Positions 37,976 through 46,288 of a stretch of DNA of 64,000 nucleotides are shown here, in pieces (the first letter of the stretch is position 1; every line of letters starts with the position of its first letter). The translations under genes were made by a program, and so were the position numbers. The stretch spans positions 1 to 64,000 of the forward strand of contig CAVXZK010000014.1 in assembly GCA_963766365.1 (NCBI GenBank), read 5' to 3'. The notes under the pieces were generated by a model. That model had not been told where the DNA came from, ran no database searches, and saw nothing but the letters and a program-made list of their open reading frames with translations. This stretch comes from JALORV01 sp963766365 (GTDB lineage: Bacteria; Pseudomonadota; Gammaproteobacteria; Burkholderiales; Burkholderiaceae_F).

Positions 37976-38668
37976 ATGAAACGATTACTTTCGCTTCTGG
38001 CACTTATGGGGTTCGCCACGACGTTGGCGGCGACGCCTGTCGTGGTGGGAAACGACGCGTGTCCGAACTACGCCGTTGACATCGAGTCGTTCGCGTCGTG
38101 TGACGGTGACCGTGTCGCGATTCCCGCGGCCCTTCAGCTGACTCCCGTGATGCTGCTTGCCGAGCCAGCCGTGCCGCTCGACAAGCGCACCTGGTCCGCG
38201 CTGTATGTCGACGCGCCGGGCGCCTATGCGCTGAAGCGCGCCTACCCCGACGCGGTCGTGTTGGTTGACATCCGCAGCAGCGTGGAGATCGGCCTGACGG
38301 GCCATCCGCACGGCGTCGACCTGAATGTCGCCTATCGCGACTTTGTTCAGCCGCTCGCATGGGACACCCAGGCCAACGGCTGGAAGACGGTGCCTAATCC
38401 GCGCTTTGCCGCCGATCTCGACGCGGCCCTGCGGCAGCGCGGAGCGACGACCGACACGATCCTGATGCTGCTGTGCCGCTCGGGCGAAGGCAGTGCGCGG
38501 GCTGCGGACGATCTCGCGCTGCGCGGCTACACGCACGTCGTGAGCGTCACCGATGGCTTCGAAGGCGACGTCGGACCGGACGGCCGACGTGCGCTCAACG
38601 GCTGGAAGAACGCAGGCCTGCCGTGGACTGCACGCGTCGATGCCGCCCTGATCGCCGGGGCGCGCTGA
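37976..38668 (+). CDS. Exported rhodanese-like protein
   Basis: A 230-residue protein with AGGAGGG before ATG 37976. A signal peptide (about 1-19, cleavage near LAAT) leads to a short segment with Cys in NDACPNY and ASCDGD. A rhodanese domain (about 70-225) has DAVVLVDIRSSVEIGLTGHP and the active-site loop LLCRSGEGSARAADDL, in which Cys is the sulfur carrier. A periplasmic sulfurtransferase or thiol-handling role is likely. It is followed by a strong terminator whose stem lies partly in the convergent regulator gene. Confidence 0.85.
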   Translation: MKRLLSLLALMGFATTLAATPVVVGNDACPNYAVDIESFASCDGDRVAIPAALQLTPVMLLAEPAVPLDKRTWSALYVDAPGAYALKRAYPDAVVLVDIRSSVEIGLTGHPHGVDLNVAYRDFVQPLAWDTQANGWKTVPNPRFAADLDAALRQRGATTDTILMLLCRSGEGSARAADDLALRGYTHVVSVTDGFEGDVGPDGRRALNGWKNAGLPWTARVDAALIAGAR

Positions 38669-38685
38669 CCGACTGTCTCCCTGGC

Positions 38686-38733
38686 ACTCCAGGCGTGGCG
38701 ATCCTTAGGGGCCGCTCGCCTGGAGTTTTTTTT
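38686..38733 (+). terminator. Rho-independent terminator after the rhodanese gene
   Basis: A 10-bp perfect stem (ACTCCAGGCG at 38686-38695 and CGCCTGGAGT at 38717-38726) with a 21-base loop is followed by eight T. Its 3' arm and T-run lie inside the last codons of the convergent LuxR-type regulator gene. Confidence 0.85.
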
Positions 38734-39403
38734 GGGCGGCGACGACAGCCTCGGTGCGATTGCGCACGTCGAGTGCACGGAAGATAGCCAGCAGATGGAC
38801 CTTCACGGTGCCTTCCGACAGGCCCAGTTCACGTGCGATCAGCTTGTTCGGCAGGCCGCGCGCCAGCAGTGCCAGGACTTCGAGCTGCCGCTGGGTCAGG
38901 CCGTGCACCGCAGGAGGATTAGCGGACGCCGTCGTGCCGTTGCCCGGCTCGCGGCTTGCGCCATGGCCGGTCAGGAACCTGAGCGGTGCGTAGGTTCCGC
39001 CCGAGAGCACCAGACGCACCGCCTGCAGCACCACCGCCGCGGAATCGGACTTCGGAATGAAGCCGGCGACGCCGCAATCGATCAGCTCGAGGACCAGCGC
39101 GCACGATTCCTCCGCCGACACGACGATGATCGGCAAGGTCGGGAACTGCGAGCGCAGCCGCCCGATCCATGGCACGCCGTCCGATCCCGGCATGTTGAGA
39201 TCCACGAGGGCCAGATCCGGATCTTCGGTGGCCCAGCGTTCGACCTCGCTGGCGTTCTGCGCTTCGAGCCACTGGATGCGCGGCGACAACGAGGCCAGTG
39301 CATGGCGCATTGCCAGCCTGACCATTTCGTGGTCGTCCGCCAGCACCACCCTCAGCGCGGGGCTGGCGTGGCCGGAGTCCGGCGGGTAAGGTGCATGCGG
39401 CAT
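38705..39403 (-). CDS. LuxR/NarL-family response regulator
   Basis: A 232-residue regulator starting at ATG 39403 (MPHAPYPPDSGH). The receiver domain (about 17-135) has RVVLADDHEMVRLAMRHAL, phospho-acceptor Asp in LALVDLNMPGSDG and Lys in FIPKSDS. The C-terminal helix-turn-helix (about 165-225) reads GLTQRQLEVLALLARGLPNKLIARELGLSEGTVKVH, the LuxR pattern. It diverges from a hybrid sensor kinase across a 94-base gap, so the kinase is its most likely partner. Its C-terminal Lys codons are formed by the opposite-strand terminator T-run. Confidence 0.92.
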   Translation of the reverse strand: MPHAPYPPDSGHASPALRVVLADDHEMVRLAMRHALASLSPRIQWLEAQNASEVERWATEDPDLALVDLNMPGSDGVPWIGRLRSQFPTLPIIVVSAEESCALVLELIDCGVAGFIPKSDSAAVVLQAVRLVLSGGTYAPLRFLTGHGASREPGNGTTASANPPAVHGLTQRQLEVLALLARGLPNKLIARELGLSEGTVKVHLLAIFRALDVRNRTEAVVAAQKKLQASGP

Positions 39404-39497
39404 GGCGTGGCAAACATACGCCCGGCGCGATGCTGCAAGCAAGAGGAGGGGCGGGAGTGATAGCGTGAATTTTCACGCGAGCCTTGCAGGCGGGGGG

Positions 39498-41804
39498 ATG
39501 AGGCTCATCGCGCTCGTCGGCGCGGCCCTGCTCGTCGGCTGCAGCCTGGCTCCCGGCCCGGATACCCAGCGGCTGACTGAAGGGGCGTCCGAGGGCGGGC
39601 AGGTCATCACGCTGCCACACGACTGGCCTGTCAGGTCTTTTGTCCAGGGAACGACGGTCGCCATCCCGTTCAGCGCGGAGGCATCGTCGGATTCCCTCGG
39701 TGTGTATATCGGTCCGACGACGCTGGCGTTTCGAGCAACAGTCAATGGCCGCTTCGTCCATGAAACGGGCGATGCGTCATCGCCAGGAATCAATTACGGG
39801 AGCTATCGGGCACGGCCCCACTTCCGCATTCCGGCGGAACTCATCGGTCCCGCTGAGAATGTGTTGAGCCTGCAGTTGTTCATGCCTCAAGGCACCACCT
39901 ATGCGCAACTCGGCCGCATCTACGTGGGGGATGATGAAGCAGTCGAAGCCCTGGCGTTCCGCCGCCTGCTTGCGTTCCACGTCGGGCCGCTTGCCATCGG
40001 CATCATGCTTCTCGCGGTGGGTCTGGTAGCCATGGGCCTGTGGCGAGGTCGACGCGACAGCGAGCTGTTCATGCTGCTGGCGATCGGCAGCCTGCTTTGG
40101 GCCTCGCAGATCCTGCTGTTTCAATGGCCAACACGATTCTTGCCGTCACCGCACTGGTCAGTGTTCGTCAATTCGATGTACGCCTGGTTTCCGGCATTGA
40201 TAGGAGTGTTCTTCCTGCGCTTCGCGTATCGCCGTTCGCGAACGCTCGAATGGTTTGCGATCACGCTGGCGATCGTCGTCGCCCCCCTGATGTATGCGGG
40301 ATTTCTGTGGGGCTTTGCTCAGGCGGCATTCACTGGCTTGCGGCTGGGTGTTCTGATCTTCATTTCGCTGGCATTGATTGCCGTACTGCGATACGCGCTG
40401 CAGTTGCGCACGTGGACTGGTTACACGCTGTTCGCCATGGGGGCCGTATGCGTTGGCGTGGCGATCCGGGACTTCGTCCGGTCGTTGTCTCCAGACTCCT
40501 ACGATGAGCTGATTCTCAATCCCTATTCTGGGCTTGCACTGCTGCTGTTTGCAGGCTGGATGTTGCTCGAGCGTTACCACAAGGCCTACGCGGACTTCGA
40601 GTTGCTGAACCGCGACCTGGAACATCGGGTGGCGGCGGCAAACGTCGAGCTGCATCGGCGCCTCGAGCAGATGGAAGTCGCGCGTGCGACCGCCGAGCAG
40701 GCCAGCGCCGCAAAGTCGCGCTTCTTCGCGGCTGCCAGCCACGACCTGCGGCAGCCTCTGCATTCGCTCGGGTTGTTCGCCACGGCGCTGCGGGACGTCG
40801 TGGGCAACGCCGAGGGGCGGGACCTGGTGAGACGCATCGGCGATTCGATCGCGGCGTTGAATCGCCTCTTCAATGAACTGCTCGACATTTCACGACTCGA
40901 GGCCGGCACCGTCGAGGTGCGGCGGCGCGACATCGCGCTGCAGCCGCTGTTCGATCGACTGGCCGATGAATTCAGCGCTGAGGCGATGGAGGAGGGACTG
41001 CGCCTGCGCTTTCACCCGACCGCGCTGGCGGTCAATACGGATCCGACGTTGCTCGAACGTGTGCTTGCCAACCTTGTCTCCAACGCGATCCGCTACACCC
41101 GAAATGGCGGTGTGCTGATCGGTGCGCGGCGCCGCGGCCACTCCGTCGAACTGCAGGTGTGGGACACCGGCATCGGCATCCCGCTGGAGCAGCGATCGAA
41201 GATCTTCGAGGAGTTCTATCAGGTGGCGAACCCGGTGCGTGACCCGCGCCAGGGCCTCGGCCTCGGCCTGGCGATCGTCCGTCGCCTGACGGCGCTGCTC
41301 GATATCCCGCTCGACTTCCGATCGGTCGCCGGTCAGGGGACCTGCTTCATGTTGCGCGTCCCCCGCGCCGCGGGCCCGCTGGCACCCGAGCCGCCTGAGG
41401 AGCCGCCCGAGTTCGACCGGTACTTCGAAGGTCGACGCGCACTGGTCGTCGATGACGATTCGGCCATCTGCGAAGCCACGGTGCACCTGCTGGACCAGTG
41501 GGGCTTCGCGACCCGGGCCGCCCTCCACTTCGCGCAGGCGTGCGAACTGGTCGACGGAGGCTTCGTGCCCGATGTCATCCTCGCCGACCTGCGCCTGGCG
41601 GAAGACATGGACGGCATCCGCACCGTCGATCGGTTGCGGGAACGGCTGCGTCGGGCGGTGCCGGCCTTGCTGATCTCCGGCGACACTGGCGCGCCGGAAC
41701 TCGCTCGCGTCAGGGAGAGCGGGCTGCTGTTGCTGACCAAGCCGGTCGCGCCTGCGCGCCTGCGCAGCGCATTGCACGCCCTGCTTGCTGCCCGGCCGAA
41801 ATGA
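39498..41804 (+). CDS. Hybrid sensor histidine kinase, 7TMR-DISM type with lipobox
   Basis: A 768-residue protein from ATG 39498. The N-terminus MRLIALVGAALLVGCSLAP has a lipobox, and an extracytoplasmic jelly-roll-like region (about 25-155) follows. Seven membrane helices (about 160-370) precede a coiled coil, and the kinase core has His415 in SHDLRQPLHSLGLFATAL. ATP boxes appear as NLVSNAIRYT, DTGIGI and GLGLGLAIVRRL. A receiver domain (about 640-765) holds ALVVDDDSAICEA and ILADLRLAEDMDG. The plan matches 7TMR-DISM sensors. The start is not certain; a longer form without the lipobox at its N-terminus is possible. Confidence 0.88.
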   Translation: MRLIALVGAALLVGCSLAPGPDTQRLTEGASEGGQVITLPHDWPVRSFVQGTTVAIPFSAEASSDSLGVYIGPTTLAFRATVNGRFVHETGDASSPGINYGSYRARPHFRIPAELIGPAENVLSLQLFMPQGTTYAQLGRIYVGDDEAVEALAFRRLLAFHVGPLAIGIMLLAVGLVAMGLWRGRRDSELFMLLAIGSLLWASQILLFQWPTRFLPSPHWSVFVNSMYAWFPALIGVFFLRFAYRRSRTLEWFAITLAIVVAPLMYAGFLWGFAQAAFTGLRLGVLIFISLALIAVLRYALQLRTWTGYTLFAMGAVCVGVAIRDFVRSLSPDSYDELILNPYSGLALLLFAGWMLLERYHKAYADFELLNRDLEHRVAAANVELHRRLEQMEVARATAEQASAAKSRFFAAASHDLRQPLHSLGLFATALRDVVGNAEGRDLVRRIGDSIAALNRLFNELLDISRLEAGTVEVRRRDIALQPLFDRLADEFSAEAMEEGLRLRFHPTALAVNTDPTLLERVLANLVSNAIRYTRNGGVLIGARRRGHSVELQVWDTGIGIPLEQRSKIFEEFYQVANPVRDPRQGLGLGLAIVRRLTALLDIPLDFRSVAGQGTCFMLRVPRAAGPLAPEPPEEPPEFDRYFEGRRALVVDDDSAICEATVHLLDQWGFATRAALHFAQACELVDGGFVPDVILADLRLAEDMDGIRTVDRLRERLRRAVPALLISGDTGAPELARVRESGLLLLTKPVAPARLRSALHALLAARPK

Positions 41805-41813
41805 TAGACAGCG

Positions 41814-43253
41814 TCAGCGCGCAACGGCGCGCGGCAGAACGAGTGTGGCGACGGCCCCGCCAGCCGGGTGATTCGCCAGGCGCGCCCCGCCGCCGTGCTG
41901 CGTGGCGACCTCACGTACGAAGGCGAGTCCCAGGCCGGTGCCCTTGCGGCCGGTATCCGGCCGCGGCAGTGAAAAGAACTTCTCGAATACGCGCTCTCGG
42001 GCAAACTCTGGCAGCCCGGGGCCATGGTCCCGGACGGTGAGTTCGATGCGACCACGCACATCGTGCGCATCGACCGTCACCGTGGCCTCGCGCGGCGAAA
42101 ACTCGATCGCATTCAGGACCAGGTTCGCCAGCGCACGTTGCAGCAGGAAGCGATCGCCCGACACGGCGAGCTCGGGGTCGACGTCGACAAAAAGCTCCAC
42201 GTCGCGCCGGGTCGCGAGCGGCGCCATTTCCTCGCGCACCGCGTCGGCGAGTTGCGCCAGCAGGATGGTCTCGCGGTGCTGCAGGGCGCGGCGTCGTTCC
42301 AGGCCGGACAGCTCCAGCATCCGCTCCACCAGATCCTGCGCGCGCCGGACCTGCTCCTCGACGTTGCCGGTGAAGCGCATGCGCGCATCTTCCGGCAGCG
42401 GCTCGCGCAGCAGTTCCGCCGCACCACGGATCGCGGCCAACGGACTCTTGATCTCGTGCGTCAGCGCAGCGACGTACTCGTCGACGTAGCTCTTGCCGGC
42501 CAGCGCGTCGCGCATGTCGAGGAACGCGGCGCGCAGCGAATGTGACAGTGGCCGGCCCTCGCCGGGACGCGCGCGCAGCGCACGCCACATGTCGGTCACG
42601 AGTCCGAACGGACGCACCAGCCAGACGGTGACCATCAGCAGCAGCAGCGCGAAGGCAGCGGCGGAGATCACACCGAAGATCACCAGCTTCTCGCGTGCAT
42701 TGGCGATGAAAGGCGAGAACGCGGCAATCGGCTTGCCGACCCCCACCATGCCGACGATTTCGTCCGGTCCTTCCGGCGCGGCGCGCTCGCGTATCGCGGC
42801 GCCCACGTACATGACCGCCGACGCCGGGTCGACCGGATCGCTGAGTGTGGTGCGCGCACCGTACTGGCCCGCCAGCGTGCGCCCGACATCGAGCCACGGG
42901 CGGTAGTCCTTGCCGACATCGCGGGCGGCCGAGTCGAAAAGCACGATGCCGTTCGCGTCGGTCACGTAGACGTGCAGGTCGACCCGCGTCTTGTCGACGT
43001 TGAAGATACGTGCGTTCAACGGACGCTTTTCCAGCTGCTGCAGCGTGCGCTCCAGCTCCTCGGTCTGGATCACTCCGCTGTAGACCTGCCGTTCCAGCAG
43101 CGTTGCCAGCAGGTTGGCCGTGTCCACCAGCGAGTCTTCGGCCGACTCGCGGTAACGCGGGTCGATGTCGACACTGACGCGGTACAGCAGAAACACCACC
43201 GCCGCGATGTAGACGAAGACGACCCCGAGAAAGATGCGCGAGCGCCGGGACAT
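41814..43253 (-). CDS. creC: CreC-type two-component sensor histidine kinase
   Basis: A 479-residue membrane kinase. A first membrane helix (about 5-25, IFLGVVFVYIAAVVFLLYRV), a periplasmic sensor region with LHVYVTDANGIVLFDS, and a second helix (about 185-210) lead to a HAMP-type linker. The phospho-accepting His lies in ALTHEIKSPLAAIRGAAELL, with NLVLNAIEFSP, DHGPGLP and KGTGLGLAFVREV behind it. The pattern and the neighbouring creB identify CreC, which responds to carbon and energy state. It starts 19 bases after creB. Confidence 0.9.
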   Translation of the reverse strand: MSRRSRIFLGVVFVYIAAVVFLLYRVSVDIDPRYRESAEDSLVDTANLLATLLERQVYSGVIQTEELERTLQQLEKRPLNARIFNVDKTRVDLHVYVTDANGIVLFDSAARDVGKDYRPWLDVGRTLAGQYGARTTLSDPVDPASAVMYVGAAIRERAAPEGPDEIVGMVGVGKPIAAFSPFIANAREKLVIFGVISAAAFALLLLMVTVWLVRPFGLVTDMWRALRARPGEGRPLSHSLRAAFLDMRDALAGKSYVDEYVAALTHEIKSPLAAIRGAAELLREPLPEDARMRFTGNVEEQVRRAQDLVERMLELSGLERRRALQHRETILLAQLADAVREEMAPLATRRDVELFVDVDPELAVSGDRFLLQRALANLVLNAIEFSPREATVTVDAHDVRGRIELTVRDHGPGLPEFARERVFEKFFSLPRPDTGRKGTGLGLAFVREVATQHGGGARLANHPAGGAVATLVLPRAVAR

Positions 43254-43272
43254 CAGCGACGCGGGGCGCGGG

Positions 43273-43965
43273 TCAAGGCAGGTCCTCTCGCAGCGAATAG
43301 CCCATGCCCCGGTGCGTGGAGATCGGGTCGGCGCTCTCGTCCACTTCGCGCAGCTTGGCGCGCAAGGCCTTGATGTGGGCGTCGACGGTACGGTCGAACG
43401 CCGAGGCCGGGTCATCCCAGGCGCGTTGCATCAGCTCGTCACGCGAGTACACCCGGCCAGGACGCTCGATCAGCACCTTCAGCAGGCGGTACTCGGTACG
43501 CGACAGGTCAAGGGTGCGGCCGCGGAACCGGATCGTCTTCTTTTCGTCGTCGACCGAAAATGCCGCCGGCGCGCTTGCCACGGGAACCGGAGCTGCGCGT
43601 TGCGACCGGCGCAGCACTGTGCGCACGCGGGCCACCAGCTCGCGTGGTGAAAACGGCTTCCCAATGTAGTCATCGGCGCCGAGCTCGAGCCCGACGACGC
43701 GATCGATCTCGCTCGAGCGCGCGGTGAGGAAGATAACGGGCAATGATGGTTCGAGCTGCTGCAGTCGCCTGAACAGCTCGAAGCCGTTCATGTCCGGCAG
43801 GCCCACGTCGAGCACTGCCAGCGCGGCCGGATGCTGACGCGCCGCGGCGAGCGCCTCCGCGCCAGTCGCGCACCAGTGCGGCTCGAAGTCGTCGGTCGCG
43901 AGCGCGTAGACGATCGTGTCCGCAATGGCCGGCTCGTCTTCGACGACGAGGATGCGGGGCTTCAT
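43273..43965 (-). CDS. creB: CreB-type OmpR-family response regulator
   Basis: A 230-residue regulator. The receiver domain has VVEDEPAIADTI at residues 7-18, phospho-acceptor Asp53 in VLDVGLPDMNGFE and Lys in YIGKPFSPREL. The winged-helix output domain ends with SRTEYRLLKVLIERPGRVYS and VDAHIKALRAKLRE. Its ATG overlaps the stop of the upstream diguanylate cyclase gene (ATGA), and creC follows by 19 bases, so the three genes form one operon. Confidence 0.92.
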   Translation of the reverse strand: MKPRILVVEDEPAIADTIVYALATDDFEPHWCATGAEALAAARQHPAALAVLDVGLPDMNGFELFRRLQQLEPSLPVIFLTARSSEIDRVVGLELGADDYIGKPFSPRELVARVRTVLRRSQRAAPVPVASAPAAFSVDDEKKTIRFRGRTLDLSRTEYRLLKVLIERPGRVYSRDELMQRAWDDPASAFDRTVDAHIKALRAKLREVDESADPISTHRGMGYSLREDLP

Positions 43966-45146
43966 TGCGAGGCGGCAACTTCCAGCGGCAACGTCGCCTG
44001 CAGCTCGCGTCCGGCGATCACGGTGCGGTTGCGCCCGCCCTTCTTCGCCTGCGACAGTGCGCGGTCAGCGCGCTGCACGAGCTCCATCGTCGTCTCGTCG
44101 CCATCCCAGGTGGCGATGCCCGCCGAGAAAGTCTGGCGGTCAGGCAGCAGCGGGCGCAGTCGTTCGACGAGCTGGGCGGCCTGGTCGGCACTGCAGGCCG
44201 GAAGTATCAGCGTGAACTCCTCGCCGCCGTACCGTGCGAGCAGGTCGGTCGGGCGCAGTTGCTTCAGCCAGGCCTGAGCACCGGCGCGCAGCAGCGCGTC
44301 GCCGGCCGCATGGCCGCGCCGATCGTTGTAGCGCTTGAAGTGGTCCAGGTCGAGCATCACCACTGTCAGGGGCAGGCCGCTGCGCCGCGCCCGGGCAAAC
44401 TCGACCGGAACGGCTTCGTCAAGCGTGCGCCGGTTCGCTATCCCCGTCAGTCCATCCTGCTGGGCCAATCGCGACATGCGCACGATCAGTTCGTTGTTTG
44501 CGCGCAGCGTGCGCAACGTCAGCAGGGCCAGCAGCAGGGCGAGCGCCAGCGTGACGAGCGAAAAGATGATCAGCCCGAGGCGCGCCATGGACTTCATCTC
44601 CTCGGCCTGGCGTGCCAGCGCGTTGGCACGCTGGTTGGCCTTGACGACGAGTGCGGTCAGCGAGTGCTCTAAAGCTTCCAGATCGCTTACCGAGGCCATC
44701 AGCGACGCGAGGGAAACCGGCGCACCGGTTTCACCCAACACTGCACCGTTGCGACCGATGCGCTCCAGGCGCAGCAGGGTCGACCGCAGCTGGTCGATAC
44801 TTGCCTTGCGGTCGGACGGCATATCGAGCGCAGCCAGGCGGTCGAGGCGGTCGCGCAGCTGGGCCGTCGTAGCGGCCAGTGCCTCGAGTTCGGCAGGTGG
44901 TATCGGCGCGTCACCGCTGCGCGCGAGCTGCGCGGCATTGCGCGCCTGCCAGGAGCGCAGGTCGCCACTGGCGTGCTGGGTTTCAATGGCTGCTTGGGAC
45001 AGTGCCAGCGCGTCCCCGTAGCGCTGGTGCATGTCGGAGTCGAAGGTCATCGCCCGCAGCGCGAGCACGACGCCGCCCGCCATCAGCGCGGCGGCAAAGA
45101 GGCCGATCCACGTCTGGCGGACCGCTCCGGTAGGTGGGTGATGCAC
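43962..45146 (-). CDS. Membrane-bound GGDEF diguanylate cyclase
   Basis: A 394-residue protein starting at GTG 45146. Two membrane helices (about 12-33 and 190-212) enclose a periplasmic, mostly helical sensor region with coiled-coil character. The C-terminal GGDEF domain (about 230-385) has DGLTGIANRRTLDE, DLDHFKRYNDRRGHAAGD and the active-site variant GGEEF. The inhibitory RxxD site is not obvious. It makes cyclic di-GMP. It is translationally coupled to creB, an unusual partner, suggesting that CreBC signalling and cyclic di-GMP are connected here. Confidence 0.92.
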   Translation of the reverse strand: MHHPPTGAVRQTWIGLFAAALMAGGVVLALRAMTFDSDMHQRYGDALALSQAAIETQHASGDLRSWQARNAAQLARSGDAPIPPAELEALAATTAQLRDRLDRLAALDMPSDRKASIDQLRSTLLRLERIGRNGAVLGETGAPVSLASLMASVSDLEALEHSLTALVVKANQRANALARQAEEMKSMARLGLIIFSLVTLALALLLALLTLRTLRANNELIVRMSRLAQQDGLTGIANRRTLDEAVPVEFARARRSGLPLTVVMLDLDHFKRYNDRRGHAAGDALLRAGAQAWLKQLRPTDLLARYGGEEFTLILPACSADQAAQLVERLRPLLPDRQTFSAGIATWDGDETTMELVQRADRALSQAKKGGRNRTVIAGRELQATLPLEVAASQ

Positions 45147-45268
45147 GCGCTCTCCGTCGGCGGGAGGGTACTGTGCCGCGGGGCGCGGCTACAGCTGCTC
45201 CCGCCCGGATTCTAGGATGCAGGCGGCCTCGTACCCGGAGCCAAGCCGCAGGCGGCGGTTGCCGCCCG

Positions 45269-45607
45269 CTAAACGCCCCAGGTGACGTCGACCTTCTTCT
45301 TTTCGGCGGCGCGCAGCATCTCGATGAGCGGAAAGGCGCGCTGGCCCAGCGTGATCGGTGCCGCCGCCGCCGGTTCGTCGGAGCCGCGACGGTTGGCCTC
45401 GTCGACCGCTGCGGCCGCCGACTTGATGTCGGCCTTTTCCTGTTCGACGGCGGACACCAGCCGCTGCAGTGCGTCGGTGACCTGTTCGGCGGTGATCACG
45501 CCACGGGCGGACTCGCTTCGACCGATGATTTCGAAGATGCGCCGAGCCGTTTCTTCAAACATGAAGATTTCGCCGGCGGCCTTGGAGCGGAAGACAACAA
45601 GAGACAT
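45269..45607 (-). CDS. DUF1840 family protein
   Basis: A 112-residue soluble protein starting MSLVVFRSKAAGEIFMFEETA, with ARGVITAEQVTDALQRLVSAVEQE and the C-terminal RAFPLIEMLRAAEKKKVDVTW. This matches DUF1840, a small family common in betaproteobacteria, with no known function. It stands alone. The 122 bases between it and the diguanylate cyclase gene show no recognisable site. Confidence 0.85.
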   Translation of the reverse strand: MSLVVFRSKAAGEIFMFEETARRIFEIIGRSESARGVITAEQVTDALQRLVSAVEQEKADIKSAAAAVDEANRRGSDEPAAAAPITLGQRAFPLIEMLRAAEKKKVDVTWGV

Positions 45608-45748
45608 GGTGGTCGGGCGGCCGGCGCGTCGGCCGCAGGTGTGTGGTTCACGCGGCCGCGTTCGCCGCGGCCGGCGCCTCGGGCGTCGTGCCCGCGAGCT
45701 GCAATTGTAGGCGCCGGGGTTCCCGGCAAACGCCGGGCCGGTGACCTG

Positions 45749-45928
45749 TCAGTCGCGGTCGATGCGCGCTACGGTGGTGCGGACGACCTGATCGACGTCG
45801 CCGCCGTAGACCAGCGGCAACGACACAATGACCGCTGCCATGCCCATGATGAAGAGAGCGCCATCGCCGAGCGCCAGCGGCAGCCCCGTCAACAACAGGG
45901 CGCCCATCGGGAAATGTTCCTTGACCAT
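45749..45928 (-). CDS. Small membrane protein, unknown function
   Basis: A 59-residue protein beginning MVKEHFPMGALLLTGLPLAL; ATG 45928 has GAGG six bases upstream, while an in-frame ATG at 45949 is less well placed. One hydrophobic region spans about residues 8-42 and could make one or two helices, followed by a charged tail DQVVRTTVARIDRD. No family is recognised. Support comes from the ribosome site and sensible composition only. Confidence 0.5.
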   Translation of the reverse strand: MVKEHFPMGALLLTGLPLALGDGALFIMGMAAVIVSLPLVYGGDVDQVVRTTVARIDRD

Positions 45929-46054
45929 CGCGCACCTCGCTTTCGTCATGGACTCACGGTACGCCGGCACGGCCTGCGCAGATACCGAGTAATGCGGCAG
46001 CAAAACACGGAATCTTCAGCCTCGTCAGCAGCAGTGGAACCGGCGTGTCGGAAG

Positions 46055-46082
46055 TTCGCCTACAGGCCTGCGTCGCTATACT
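46055..46082 (+). promoter_or_regulatory. Candidate sigma-70-type promoter for thx
   Basis: TATACT at 46077-46082 is a good -10 hexamer, with TTCGCC 16 bases upstream as a weak -35. It lies 36 bases before the thx start codon. Support is by pattern only. Confidence 0.4.
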
Positions 46083-46118
46083 TATTTGTGACCTCAAGAA
46101 GGCAGGAGAACGAGCCCG

Positions 46119-46241
46119 ATGGGCAAAGGGGATACCCGGTCGCGGCGCGGCAAGATCTACAACGGCAGCTACGGCAGGACGCGGCCGCGTCGGGCCCGGA
46201 ACGTTTCCGCGCCGGCGCAGCGGCCCACCAAGGCCCGGTAG
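46119..46241 (+). CDS. thx: 30S ribosomal protein Thx
   Basis: A 40-residue very basic protein opening MGKGDTRSRRGKIYNGSYG, with RTRPRRARN next. This is the conserved core of bacterial ribosomal protein Thx, a small peptide that fits a cavity at the top of the 30S head. The C-terminal ten residues are an extension past the usual end. AGGAGA lies about nine bases before ATG 46119, a -10 box lies 36 bases before, and a terminator begins 18 bases after the stop, so the gene is a complete monocistronic unit. Confidence 0.88.
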   Translation: MGKGDTRSRRGKIYNGSYGRTRPRRARNVSAPAQRPTKAR

Positions 46242-46259
46242 CTCACCGGCCCTTCGCTG

Positions 46260-46284
46260 GAGCCGGGTCACTCCGGCTCTTTTT
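46260..46284 (+). terminator. Rho-independent terminator after thx
   Basis: A 7-bp stem GAGCCGG / CCGGCTC (46260-46266 and 46273-46279) with a 6-base loop is followed by five T. It directly precedes the GTG start of the next gene, which therefore needs its own promoter or read-through. Confidence 0.85.
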
Positions 46285-46288
46285 ATTT

